A DNA stretch of 64,000 nt from Trema orientale (GCA_002914845.1 JXTC01000273.1:223572-287571), one strand, 5' to 3'; counted from the stretch's first letter, positions 45,302-55,639 are shown. The notes: a model not told the origin generated them from the letters alone. Made by a program: numbers and translations.

Positions 45302-45830
45302 TGGAAGGAAAGGTGAAATATTGGCTTAAAATATCAGACTCTTGATCTTCAAATTGATTTGAGCTTTCTTAAAAGAAAAAGAAAACGTAAAAGAAAGAGT
45401 GATATGATCACTTTGTATTTGCAAAAATTATATTTTTTTGGTATTTTTTTCCTTCTAAATTATATTTTTCTATTAGTTTGTCATGTTGGGTACGAAGTGC
45501 GTAGCAGTTTCTAAAGTGATCGCGGCTCGCAATTTCCCCATAAGCCATAACAATATATGTAAAAGCATCTAAAAAATTCTAATTTTCAACTGGGAAAGAA
45601 AGGTGAAATATTAGCTTAAAATATCAGACTCTTGCGAGCTTTTTTGAAAGAAAAAGAAAACGTAAAAGAAAGCGTGATATGATCACTTTGCATTTGCAAA
45701 AATTATATTTTTCTATTAGTTTGTCATATTGGGTATAAAGTGCGTAGCAGTTTCTAAAGTGATCGCAGCTCGCAATTTCTCCGTAAGTCATAACAATATA
45801 TGTAAAAGCATCTAGAAAATTCTAATCTAA
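45302..45830. repeat. Direct tandem duplication of about 240-290 bp
   Basis: Copy one (45302-45590) and copy two (45592-45830) share 'ggtgaaatattggcttaaaa', 'gtgatatgatcactttg', 'gtgcgtagcagtttctaaag' and 'cataacaatatatgtaaaag'. The copies differ by a few substitutions and by a 50-bp segment missing from the second ('tttttggtatttttttcct'). No coding frame. Confidence 0.85.
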
Positions 45831-46322
45831 ATATAGATAAACGTGTTTAATTTATTAATGCTCCATAACTTGTCTTAGAACTTGTTTCAACCCATATATG
45901 GTATAATCTTGTTCTGTGCGGCCAACGTTTACTCCATAAGAAAAGTAGGTTTCCAAGAAAAGGTTCCTCTTTTAATAACATAAGCTTCTATTCTGTGTAT
46001 TAAATTATAATATGTATGTGTAACTTTATATGAAGATAATGACTAAAGAATTTTCTTAAATTAATTGCTGTACCTGTAACTTTGTGATAAAAAGTAGGAG
46101 CATTTTTCTTAGAACTTATTTCAAGTTCATTTTAAGAACTTTTTGCTTAGTAATTTAGAACAACATTCTAACTAAACTTATAAACAATAGTGAAAATTTA
46201 ATATAGAGCATAAAATGAAAAAAAAATATGGTAATTATATTACAGCCTAAGCCTATCCATAAATCAATATTAACAAAACCCAAATGTAGTTGCACAAAAA
46301 GTGTATAAAGTAATCACATATC

Positions 46323-46754
46323 TCACTGCATCATGACTCTGAACTCTTCAAAGCTAAGAACACCATCTCCATTCAAATCAAAATGTTTGATCATAACTTT
46401 GCACTCATCAATAGACTTTGACTCACCCAATCTACTAAGCATCCTCTTCAAACTTTTGGGTGTTATGAACCCAATTCCCTCCGTGTCATAAATCCCAAAA
46501 GCTTTTCTCAAATCCTCCATTTTCTCCTCCTCTCCTCCTCCAGATTCCATCAAACGAACAAGATCATCCAACCCCAGGAACCCGTCTCCATCCGAATCCA
46601 ACGATTCCACGGCGTCTTCCGCCTCTTTAAGTAGTAGCTCATCTCCAACCACCAAGCCAAGCCGATTCCTTAGTTCCAAGGCTGATATCTTTCCATCACC
46701 ATTCTCATCAAAGTAGTGGAAAACACCTTCCAACTCTAAGTACAATTTGCTCAT
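46323..46754 (-). CDS. Calmodulin-like calcium-binding protein (four EF-hands)
   Basis: The protein has 143 residues if translation starts at the internal ATG at 46754. The frame is open 30 codons further, but those (MYQLLICIITSTYTYIRLCN...) are AT-rich leader-like and lack conservation. Loops: EF1 [12 protein letters not shown] (16-27), EF2 [12 protein letters not shown] (53-64), EF3 [12 protein letters not shown] (90-101) and EF4 [12 protein letters not shown] (126-137). Three have D at positions 1 and 3 or 5, G at 6 and E/D at 12. EF3 lacks the acidic twelfth residue and has Ile at position 5, so it probably does not bind calcium. Length and architecture suit the plant CML37/38/39-like group of stress-induced calcium sensors; the exact subgroup is inference. 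A TATA-like run (TATATATACT on the minus strand, about 46876-46885) lies upstream. Confidence 0.9.
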   Translation of the reverse strand: MSKLYLELEGVFHYFDENGDGKISALELRNRLGLVVGDELLLKEAEDAVESLDSDGDGFLGLDDLVRLMESGGGEEEKMEDLRKAFGIYDTEGIGFITPKSLKRMLSRLGESKSIDECKVMIKHFDLNGDGVLSFEEFRVMMQ

Positions 46755-46889
46755 TGTTACAAGGCTAATTTTACGTGTATATATGTTACACAACCTTATA
46801 TATGTATATGTACTAGTAATGATGCAAATGAGAAGTTGATACAAATGGGTTTTGTGTAAAACATGATTGGATATATAGTATATATATGG

Positions 46890-47329
46890 TTGTGTCCCGC
46901 GTTATTTGAACCATCTATGATGCTAGGCAGAAGGTGCTGAGAGTTTTCGAGGCACTCATAGAAATTTAAGGAAGTGCTAAGAAAAAAGTATTGCAGTCGG
47001 GGGAATCAATCCCCCTGGCTCATGGGGTGTCGTACGGTCACGGGTACACGGTGGAAAAAAAAAAAAAGTACTTGACGGCTGATACACGGAGAAACTTGAT
47101 AAATATTCTGAACTATTATATTATACATTTAGGGGTCAACATAACTGAAAATTGACTTTCAACTTTCCAGGGGCAAAATAGTCAGTTGGGTTACTTTGAA
47201 GAAAATACGTTGCAAGTGGGGATACTGGGGTCATCAGGTAGCGGCCAAACATGCCTATGAATATATATAACTAGTCGTTATACCGTGCTTTGTGCGAGTT
47301 GTATTAATATTGCATATATTAAGCCTAAT
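46890..47329. other. Spacer up to the assembly gap
   Basis: A GC-richer island at 46990-47050 contains a small perfect palindrome (GGGGGA/TCCCCC, 46999-47015). No gene is seen. Confidence 0.4.
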
Positions 47330-47428
47330 NNNNNNNNNNNNNNNNNNNNNNNNNNNNNNNNNNNNNNNNNNNNNNNNNNNNNNNNNNNNNNNNNNNNNNN
47401 NNNNNNNNNNNNNNNNNNNNNNNNNNNN
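47330..47428. other. Assembly gap (99 N)
   Basis: An unbroken run of 99 N. The true missing length is unknown, so spacing across it should not be trusted. Confidence 0.99.
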
Positions 47429-47626
47429 TTTATTATAAGATATCATTAATATTAAATTAAATACAATATTATATAATACATGTATATATTACAACCAATC
47501 ATAGTAAAGAAAAATAATGATCGGACCAATCATATCATGAAAAAATTAGGATTTTTCTAAAAATTTTAAAATAAAATGGTGATCAAAGAAGCTATCAGAG
47601 TTTTGAGCTTCAGGCTTAATATATAT

Positions 47627-47668
<42 letters not shown>
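47627..47668. repeat. (ATAG)n microsatellite
   Basis: About ten uninterrupted tetranucleotide units, flanked by ATATAT. Confidence 0.9.
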
Positions 47669-47669
<1 letters not shown>

Positions 47670-47749
47670 TAGATGTTTAGAATTATAAGATGTGGTATAC
47701 TGTATACATATGATATATCTCTTTCATCTAGACTGGAGATGACGATATT

Positions 47750-48150
47750 TAGACAAATAACGTGTGAAGTTCTTTGATATTGGAAAAGTCTTTCTAGAAA
47801 ATATTGATCGTAACATATAGAAAAATATAATAATTATTTTTGACTTTTACTATATCGGTGTAGTACATGCGGATGCTGGTTGACAATTTGACATATATAT
47901 TGGAAAATTATTTGGAAATCTATAATATTATGTACTTGAAATTCTGTAAAATGGGGTATTACTCTTTAGCTGCCTTAATTTCAAAAGTTTAGTTAAATTG
48001 ATTGCCAAAAAAAAAAAAAAAATGAAGAATTAAAAACACCCTTGCCACGGCAGGCATACATAGCTGGAGAATTGGAGATAATTCAGATATCAGGCTAAGC
48101 AAACTGAGACATATTATAGAGATGTGAAATGGAGACAAACTCCCAAAGCA
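47750..48150. repeat. Segmental duplicate, partner of 61185-61905
   Basis: Matching words in the same order in both places: 'gaagttctttgatattggaaa' (here) and 'gaaattcttcgatattggaaa' (61190), then 'agaaaat(a)ttgatcgta/gaccgta', 'tttgacttttac/agc', 'gccttaatttcaaaagtt/cttccttaatttcaagagtt', an A-run with 'ccttgcc', and 'attcagatatcaggctaagc/attcagatttcagac...taagc'. The match is old and full of indels. Both copies lie just before F-box remnants, so they mark flanks of a duplicated gene unit. Confidence 0.6.
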
Positions 48151-49066
48151 AAATCACTCCACTGAACTGAATTCATTCCAAAAGTCAAAGAAAGAAAAAC
48201 ATTTCTATTATTTAAAGAACTTAATCACTAGATGAGAAACTTCATGATCAAGGAAAAAACAACTAACAAACATATACAAAGAGCATGGAAACTCGAAACA
48301 AGAAATACACCAGTACCTAATATAAACGTACACAAAATCATCGACACGTTTATTAATCCGTAAAGGAAATGAATTAGAGAATAAGAAACAAATTAAATAA
48401 TGAGTGAAAAAAATGCTACGATTCTCTCTTATGTTTCTAATTGAAATGTAAAAGAAAAACCTTTCTCTTACTTCATTAAAAACCTTTATCTTACTTCATT
48501 CTCTTCGTCAGTAAACATGTCCTTAAAGTGAAGAAAGTGAAGACCCAACGTACTAAATTGTGAGCCAAAGAGTTAAGCTTACAAAGCACCCAAGAGAAAG
48601 GGCAGTCCCAAAAAAGTGTCAGCAACCATTATAAAGTGTCATTAACATTAATGGTATCGATATTCCATTGCATCAGATAAGGGATCATGAAAACGAAGTT
48701 AATTCAGAGCCCTCACCAGAGGAAGGGCAATTCCAATTATGGCAAGATTTCACACGACCTTCCGTACAATAAAGTTCTCCAAGTCATTTGTTGGAACCAC
48801 ACCAATATACAGTAGCCGAATTATAGATCATCACAATTTAATTGCAGAACAGGCTAGTATATTCAAAATATTTATAACTTGTCTTAATTACATAAGCTTC
48901 ATACTCACATAAAAATAAACTATAAGCACTTATAATATTATATAATTAAAAGAAAAAAGTAAACATTACTGTACTTAAAAAGATAATGCTAGACATCTCT
49001 AGCTATCATACTAATTAATTTTTACCTCACCACAAAGGAGAGAAGCGCATGATCCATGAACCAAAA
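48151..49066. other. Spacer before the F-box cluster
   Basis: AT-rich with no recognised coding sequence. The last 100 bp ('caccacaaaggagagaagcg', 'gatccatgaacca') are the 3' flank shared by all F-box copies in the cluster (51640, 56270, 62390). Confidence 0.5.
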
Positions 49067-50427
49067 CTAAAGATTTCTATGATCAATGACATCCTGTTGG
49101 TCAAAATTCTCCCCTGTTAACTTAAAAATACTATCAACATATGTAGTGATGTTCTCAGCCACACAAAACGTTGAATCTAAGGGTCTGTTTGTCATTGTTT
49201 TTTGTTTTCTGTTTTTAGAGTTGTATTTTCAGAAATAAGAACAAAAACTGTTTTATAATATTTTCAGAAAACAATGGGTGTTTGGCAAATGTTTTCTAAA
49301 AATATTTTTTAAGGAAAAAAATTATATGAATATAAAAAATCATATTTGTATTATAAAAAAAAAATTAGAGAGAAAAAGTCAAGAGAGAGTGACCAGAGAT
49401 AAATTCAAATAAAAGAATGAGGAGAGAAAAAGTCACAAGAAAAAAGGTAATGAAAGATAATAATGAGAGAGAAAGTGATAAAAGATAATAGGGAAATAAA
49501 AAGTGTTGAAAAAGATAGAAAAAAAAAATTAATGAAAACACACAAGAGAGAGAAAATGATAAAAATGCATTGGGATAGAAAATAAAGATAAAAAAAGTTA
49601 TAAAAAACAAAGTAGCAATAAATAATAAGAAGAGATAATGTGATTAAAAAAAATGAAGGGATAGAAAATGATGAGAGAGAAAGTAATGGAATAAAATGAA
49701 GAGAGAAAAAATGATGAGAGAGAATGAGGAGAGAGAAAGTGATGAGAGATAGTGAGGAAAGAGAAAGGGGTGAGAGAAAGTGATGAGAGAAGACAATGAG
49801 AGAGAAAATTACGAGAAAATATGTATATAAAAGTCATATGAAAGAATTTTTATTTTTTCTTAGAAAAAAAAAAGTTAAAAAAACACCTTGAAAACAACAA
49901 TTCTCTGAATTTTCTGTTTTCTTTAACTCTGTTTTTAAAAATTGTTCTCAGAGAACAATGCTAAACACCCTTACTTATTCTCAGAAAACAGTTTTCTGTT
50001 TTTAATAACAAAAAACTATTTTTTAGCTATGATGCCAAATAACCACTAAATTTTCGACTCTGTTACTCCTGGGATCATACAAACACTAGTAACCATTTTC
50101 AAGGTACTCAAGCACCACCTTCCCATTGCTCAAAAAACCGTCCAGATAGTAGCAAGATGAATAACCTCTTACCCTATCAGGAGGAAAAGCGAATAAATCG
50201 AGCGACAAGTATTTGAACGGCCCTGGAAGGGATTTATAAGGATGGGAGAATGATGCATGGACATCATTTGGACACAAGGGTGGCTCGTGAGCCATGTGGT
50301 CCCAAGCCTCGAAGATGGTATGGGCCCATTTGTAAGGATCCTCAAAATAGGGCCTAAATAAGTAAGGTGCACTCTTGGACCTGATTTGATTGATAGATTT
50401 AGATTGTGCCCCTCTTAATAATTGCAA
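49067..50427 (-). pseudogene. F-box/FBA gene C-terminal fragment, split by a MITE
   Basis: The minus strand from 50220 downward reads PFKYLSLDLF...YYLDGFLSNGKVVLEYLENGY, which matches the C-terminal FBA region of the intact neighbour (FKYLSVNLF...YFPVGILRNGNVVLDCPETGY). It then meets a TAG where the neighbour has Leu. Beyond the stop, CLYDPRSNRVENL continues to 50050, where a transposon (49181-50046) interrupts. On the other side the frame resumes as DSTFCVAENITTYVDSIFKL and runs past the usual end to a stop at 49067-49069. Sequence upstream of 50220 (to 50427) does not match F-box genes. There is no F-box domain here. Confidence 0.8.
49181..50046. mobile_element. Tourist/PIF-Harbinger-type MITE inserted in the F-box pseudogene
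   Basis: The ends are GGGTCTGTTTGTCAT and, in reverse, GTGGTTATTTGGCAT, resembling the GGGYCTGTTTGG start common in Harbinger MITEs. The flanks are TAA on both sides (49178-49180, 50047-50049), the superfamily's 3-bp target. Subterminal 'ttttctgtttttaga' and 'aaaacagttttctg' blocks are complementary. The middle (49370-49815) is a purine-rich run of 'gagagaaagtgatgagagag' words with no transposase. Confidence 0.8.
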
Positions 50428-50449
50428 CTTTTGGGAGGATTGTATTAAG

Positions 50450-50879
50450 CAACTTTTGGGAGGATTGGTTACGTCTATCCTACATCAATAACAAAATTGG
50501 CTATAATACACACATGCATACGAATATAATTCTCTTTGTCTATGTCTTTACAAACACTTCCGGACGATCTAGTCCAATATGAAATTGAAGATTCGGAAAC
50601 ATCTAAATTTCACTAAAGCTTATTTTATTTTATTTATTTTTTGAAATTTAAACAACTTTACTAGAAAGCACTGCCACCCAGACCCGCCCTTACTGAACCG
50701 GAATTTTTAGACAAATGAGCCCCATTAGTTAGCTGTTGACAATATTACCAGTTCAAGAATCAAATTAAACCTAATTACAGAAAAAGAAGCAGCTAAACTA
50801 AGCATATATAATTATAATATATGCAAGAAACAAGCCTTCGAAAATCAAATCCACAGGAGCTTTAGACTTTATAAGAGAA
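50450..50879. other. Spacer within the F-box cluster
   Basis: Non-coding. A 24-bp tandem duplication ('gcaacttttgggaggattg') lies at about 50424-50470. Confidence 0.4.
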
Positions 50880-51290
50880 TCAAATAGCTAAAGCAGAGTC
50901 ATACTCTACGATCACATGAGACAAAACTCTTCTACTAGCTTCACAGTAAGGGCCGAAGATATAAGCCTTAAGCTTAGTCTCCAAAGAATTTGCAATCGAA
51001 GCATAATCAAAATCGACGACAAAAATTTCCGACTTTTGCACGAATGTAAACACTAAACAGTTGTTCCTATCTTCCCATAAAAGTATATCCAGCAGTGGTG
51101 TTAGTAGTGCTTTCCAACAATCCAGAGCGTGAGTAGTTGTTCCTAGCTTCACGTAGAGTATCTACCATCTAGTACACATGCAAGAGCAACGCATCATAAT
51201 CTTGAACAATATCTGGCTTACAATGCAGCCACTCTACAGATTGATAGTGATAGATGTCATCAACCTCTACATACAAAGGAGAGAAGCATG
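50880..51290 (-). pseudogene. Unidentified broken coding remnant
   Basis: Minus-strand frames contain protein-like segments: DDIYHYQSVEWLHCKPDIVQ and DYDALLLHVY before a stop, then MVDTLREARNNYSRSG, and in another frame KLGTTTHALDCWKALLTPLL and FGPYCEASRRVLSHVIVEYD. Stops and frame changes separate them. The composition resembles a real soluble protein, but it does not match the F-box genes around it and no family was recognised. It may be a gene fragment brought in by duplication. Confidence 0.3.
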
Positions 51291-51299
51291 ATCCATCAA

Positions 51300-51500
51300 T
51301 AATATATATATATATATATATAGTGGGAGAGAACTACGATCCATGAACAAAAGGCTTGTATCTTAAATTTTCTCTCCCCCTTAACTGAAAATTATATACT
51401 ACGAAGTACCACACACATGACACATCCATGGACATATAATAGTTTTTTTCTTTAATTTTATCTGTTGCCTGTTACTCTTCGGATGATCATATGCCAACAC
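51300..51500 (-). pseudogene. Remnant of an F-box gene 3' end
   Basis: The order of words here ('catgatccatcaa', 'tctctcccccttaactgaaa', 'catccatggacata', 'ttactcttcggatgatcatatg') matches 62040-62245 and, more loosely, the 3' ends of the other F-box copies. No open frame survives beyond a few codons. A TA microsatellite (51302-51322) interrupts it. Confidence 0.5.
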
Positions 51501-51716
51501 AGAAACACATCAGAATAAAATATAACTAGTATGAATGTTAATATCAAAAAAAAAAAAAAAAGAAACAAATAGTGAGCATTCTGTTTACATTTTAAAAAGA
51601 TAATGCTAGAAATGTTAAAAACTTACTATACTAACTTCTTAGCATCACCACAAAGAAGAGAAGCATGATCCATGAACCAGAAGGACTTTCCTCTATAATC
51701 CTGCCGCTCAAAATTC

Positions 51717-52910
51717 TCACCCTGTTAACTTAAAACTGCTCTGGACATATGTAGTGAATTCAGACACAAAAAATCTTGGGCATAAATTGTTGATTATGTT
51801 ATTCTTGGGCTCATACCAACACAAATAACCAGTTTCGGGACAATCAAGTACCACATTCCCATTTCTCAAAATACCTACCGGAAAGTAGCTGTAGCCACAA
51901 TGATCTCCAAGTCCTGCCCTAACTGGGCAAAGCTTGAACAAGTTGACAGACAAATATTTGAACCAAGAATCTGAGTCGCCATAGTTCTTCATGACCCAAA
52001 CTTCAACTAATCCATTTTCAACACAAGTGAGGAAAGAAAGGCATTCAGACAACTCACCTAGTTTTTTAACTTGAGGCCCTCTTACGCTTTGAGGGCACTT
52101 TATCAGCTTAAATACCTCAGTACTTAGATCAAAGGCAACTATCCCGAAAGATGAGTCATCATAATGACGTGAACGTCCGAAACAAATCATCCAATGAACT
52201 GATCCATTAACAACAAGGGAGCATCTCAACAGAGTAGTAAAAGTAGTCATATCAGAAGAAGAAGAGCCTGTATCTGATTCCAATTCTGAAAATATGTTAG
52301 GCATTGTCAGTCTCTTCCATGAATTGCTTCTCAAACTATAAACCCCCACTTTGTTACAGCTTTTATACGAATTAAGATTGCCATAACCATTCTCATCTAG
52401 TGCAGAGACCTTCACCACTTTGAAATCAAAGGTCAAGGGGTCGTACCCGAATCCATATGCAGAATGGGTACATTTCCACTCGCGAGGAGCTTTAGGAGAA
52501 GAAAGGAGTGCCTTAAACTCCTCTTTAATTGCAGGGTTCCATAAATAAACAATGTTATCTTTGTAGTCAAGCAAACATAACAAGCCCTTATCACTACCCA
52601 TCAAGATCAAAGGACGATGATACTCCTCATCCATTTTAATGGGAAATAAGTGCGAGGAAATCTCATCAAAACGTTCCAAATTACGAACTGATAACGTGTT
52701 CTTGTACTTAAAATCATCGACTCGAGGGACATGATGGAGAATTACACGAGGTGGCCCAAGTTTGAGGTAGAGAGTTGAGAAATCCGGGTGGGTTATTACA
52801 GAGAACCAAGCTTTACATACGCACTTGGACTGCCCAAGGGTTTTCACATCTAGTCTTAAAAGTATATCCCTAATGATATCACAATTGAGTTTGTATGTCT
52901 CCTCTGCCAT
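51717..52910 (-). CDS. F-box protein with FBA (F-box-associated) domain
   Basis: One intact frame of 397 residues. F-box at 5-48 (NCDIIRDILLRLDVKTLGQS, then KCVCKAWFSVITHPDF), with the Leu and Trp contacts used to bind SKP1. An FBA-type region follows: GLLCL...VYLWNPAIKE, YGFGYDPLTFDFKVVKV (the family hallmark), VGVYSLRSNSWK, SLVVNGSVHWM, VAFDLSTEVFKLI and WVMKNYGDSDSWFKYLSVNL. The kind is that of CPR1-like and S-locus-F-box-like proteins, which select substrates for SCF ubiquitin ligases. The target cannot be told. It is the only undamaged member of this local cluster. The upstream sequence supports transcription from a promoter near 53.5 kb with an intron in the 5' UTR. Confidence 0.93.
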   Translation of the reverse strand: MAEETYKLNCDIIRDILLRLDVKTLGQSKCVCKAWFSVITHPDFSTLYLKLGPPRVILHHVPRVDDFKYKNTLSVRNLERFDEISSHLFPIKMDEEYHRPLILMGSDKGLLCLLDYKDNIVYLWNPAIKEEFKALLSSPKAPREWKCTHSAYGFGYDPLTFDFKVVKVSALDENGYGNLNSYKSCNKVGVYSLRSNSWKRLTMPNIFSELESDTGSSSSDMTTFTTLLRCSLVVNGSVHWMICFGRSRHYDDSSFGIVAFDLSTEVFKLIKCPQSVRGPQVKKLGELSECLSFLTCVENGLVEVWVMKNYGDSDSWFKYLSVNLFKLCPVRAGLGDHCGYSYFPVGILRNGNVVLDCPETGYLCWYEPKNNIINNLCPRFFVSEFTTYVQSSFKLTG

Positions 52911-52937
52911 TGGAGACTGAAATTGGGAATTAGGGCC

Positions 52938-53501
52938 CTGTAATGTACACCATATTTGATAAAATTAAAAGAATAGTAATGACAAACAATAATAATTATA
53001 ACAATAATGATAACAACCATATCAAATAATAAGAGTGGCGCAGCAGTGTGTGATTGTGTTGCTCCAAATACAGTTAATAAAAAAAAAAAAAAACAAGAGA
53101 CAATTGTCCTTGAAAATTTCTGAGAAATATTACTGATTGTATACTTCTAATAATCTCAAACTAGGAAACGAAAAAGATAAAAAAGTGCTAGAATTTCTGA
53201 ACTAAGAAGCAAAATAACAATTGGGAAACTAGTAATTATTAATGGGAAAGTATTAGTCGGTGCTGAGTCCCTAATCCAAACAATTATAGTAGAAAGATAA
53301 AAACTTTACGGTGACAAGAGTAAAGATTCGAATTTTGATAGCCTCCAAAAGAAAGAAAGCAAAGAAAGAAGGATGCTTACAGATAATGGAGAACCTATTC
53401 CCACAGAACGGAGTAGCTGCTTGGGTGAGCGAGAAGGGAAGAGGCCGAGGATCTGAGCGTGAGTGTGGAGAGCAAGAGTTGGGTATGTATCTTCCTTTAT
53501 A
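52938..53501 (-). promoter_or_regulatory. Promoter and 5' UTR intron of the intact F-box gene
   Basis: On the minus strand a TATA box (CTATAAAGG, TATAAA at 53496-53501) is followed by a pyrimidine-rich leader, a donor ATCT|GTAAGC at 53381/53380 and an acceptor TTACAG|GGCC at 52938/52937. The leader continues 27 bases to the start codon. The implied 443-bp intron lies wholly in the 5' UTR. This is inferred from signals only. Confidence 0.5.
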
Positions 53502-53604
53502 GGTTTAGGTTGAAAGTGAAAATGTATACTAATTTTTTCTACAAAACGGTGAACGGCCAAAAAAATAATTTTGACTTCCCAAAATAATACACTCAGACCA
53601 AGAA

Positions 53605-54080
53605 TCTGAGATTAAGAATTTTTGAAAATTAGTAGCCTAAATTGACCTTTTGATCAATTATAATAATAAAAAAATAATAATATCCTCCATTAAAATTATA
53701 TTAGTCCTTATTATTCTCCTTAATTTTAAGGATATTATTGTTTTTTAACCGTTAAATACAAAAAATTATTTCTGAAAATTAATAGCATGGACTGACCTTT
53801 TGACTAATGATAGTAATAAAAAAATAATAATATCTTTCATTAAAACTATATTAGTCTTTATTATTCTCCTTAATTTTAAGGATATTATTGTTTTTTAACA
53901 GTGAAATTCAAAAAATTATTTCTGAAAATTAATAGCTTAGACTGACATTTTGACCAATTATAGTAATGAAAAAATAATAATATCCTCTATTAAAACTACG
54001 TTAGTCCTTATTATTCTCCTTAATTTTAAGGATATTAACGTTTTTTAATAGTTAAATTCAAAAAATCAACTCAGTATATT
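53605..54080. repeat. Three tandem copies of a 150-bp unit
   Basis: 'ttattctccttaattttaag' recurs at 53711, 53861 and 54011, exactly 150 bp apart. Each copy also has 'aataataatatc', 'gaaaattaatagc...gactgac' and 'gttttttaa.agt.aaat.caaaaaa'. The copies differ at only a few sites, so the array is young. No open frame and no target-site signature. Confidence 0.92.
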
Positions 54081-54356
54081 AATTTTTAGAAATTCTTAAT
54101 CTTATAATATTATTTTGTAGAATCCAAATTTCATGTTTAAATTGCAGAACACTAAAACCTTAGAATTTTTTTTTTTTAATAATTTACCCTTGTACGAAAA
54201 AAAATAAGGTATAATTAATATATATTAATGGCCCTATTTATTGGGCTGCACTAAAGGTAATCCCTTGTTTGATACACAGAAAAGTGACTAGACTATTTAG
54301 TAATGGGTTAAAATATATTAAAGAGGGACTATTTTAACTCGAGGAGTGCTAATATA

Positions 54357-54834
54357 TATTTTTTTCACTTTCTTTTACATTTTTTATCTACTTTTTTTTT
54401 TTTTTATATTCTCTAACTCACTGTCTAATACGTGGCTTTCACTATCCAGTTTAATATCCTAATAATGCAATAAATCAGAATCCACATCTCTTAACGTCTC
54501 AAGGAGTAGACTGAAAAAGTGTAAAAGAAAGTGCAGTTAGCATTTCTTATTTTAATTCATTCTCTGTTTGAGTTAAAATAGTCCCTTCCTCTTACTTTTT
54601 AATTTTCCTGGGCCATGATTTCTTTTTCTACTTTTTTTTTACTCATTTCCCAAAAAAATGTGTCACACACAATTTTCATCTAATTATATTTTTATTGTAT
54701 AATTTAAATAATGATGGCCCATCAAATTTCCTTCCTACTAATTTATTTAGTCTTATCTTTTGGTCATACACTTTACCAAATAAGTCATAGTACTATTAAT
54801 ATAATTTTATCTAATCCAATTCAATCCTAAATCC
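54357..54834. repeat. Long direct repeat, copy 1 (uninterrupted)
   Basis: About 480 bp from 'ttttttcactttcttttaca' to 'ccaattcaatcctaaat'. It matches 54852-55630 nearly base for base apart from a 333-bp insertion there. No coding frame. The terminal 'cactttcttttacattctct' words also appear at the extreme right end of the window, so this belongs to a dispersed family. Confidence 0.85.
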
Positions 54835-54851
54835 TAAACTCTTTCTTTTAT

Positions 54852-55630
54852 ATTTTTTTTCACTTTCTTTTACATTCTCTATCTCACTATCTAACACGTA
54901 GCTTTCACTATCCAGTTTAATATTTTAATAATGCAACAAATCAGAATCCACATCTCTCAACGTTTCAAGGAGTAGATTGGAAAAGTGTAAAAGAAAATGC
55001 AGCTAGCATTCCTCATTTTAATTCATCTTCCATTTGAGTTAAAATAGTCCCTTCCTCTTATTTTTTAATTGTCCTGGGCCATGATTTATTTTTCTATTTT
55101 TTTTTACTCATTTCCCAAAAAAATGTGTCACACAAAATTTTCATCTAATTATATTTTTATTACATAATTTAAATAATGACGGCCCATCAATTTTCCTTCC
55201 TACTAATTTATTTAGGGTTTCTAACACTTATACCCACAAAAACCGAAAAAAATTAAAAATATACGGAAGTCAGACTTTTTTCTAATTTTCGTACGGTTTT
55301 TATTAAGAAAATATCACTTTTTAAAAAATATTTAGAAAAATACTATTTTTAAATAGTTACTGATTACTGGTTACCAGTACCAGAAACTAGTTACTATTTT
55401 AAAAAATAATATTTTTCTAAATATGTTATAAAAAACGATATTTTTCTAATAAAAATTGTAACGCATTTTAAAAATACAAAACCACCGTATTTTTCAAAAA
55501 AATTTTTTCAGAAACACCGTATATTGTGTAATTTTCCCATTTATTTACTCTTATCTTTTAGTCATACACTCTACCAAACAAGTCATAGTACTATTAATAC
55601 AATTTATCCAATCCAATTCAATCCTAAATA
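54852..55630. repeat. Long direct repeat, copy 2 (interrupted by a MITE)
   Basis: The same order of words as 54357-54834: 'ctttcactatccagtttaat', 'aatcagaatccacatctc', 'gagttaaaatagtcccttcc', 'gtcctgggccatgattt', 'catagtactattaata'. Between 55215 and 55547 an insertion absent from copy 1 breaks it. Confidence 0.85.
55215..55538. mobile_element. 324-bp MITE with 9-bp target duplication, dated by an empty site
   Basis: ATTTATTTA occurs at 55206-55214 and 55539-55547 but only once in the sister repeat copy (near 54740), so the insertion limits are certain. The ends are GGGTTTCTAACACTTATAC and, in reverse, GGGAAAATTACACAATATAC. The interior contains 'tagttactgattactggtta', the same heptamer-type words as the array at 36-38 kb. 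Nine-bp duplication and GGG ends suggest Mutator-like origin. Confidence 0.9.
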
Positions 55631-55639
55631 ATAGTCTAA

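Noticed and set aside
46755..46844. Upstream ATG as start of the calmodulin-like protein
   Set aside because: The added 30 residues are encoded by AT-rich leader-like DNA and lie before the conserved start of the EF-hand fold. The TATA-like run also lies too close for a normal 5' UTR with that start.
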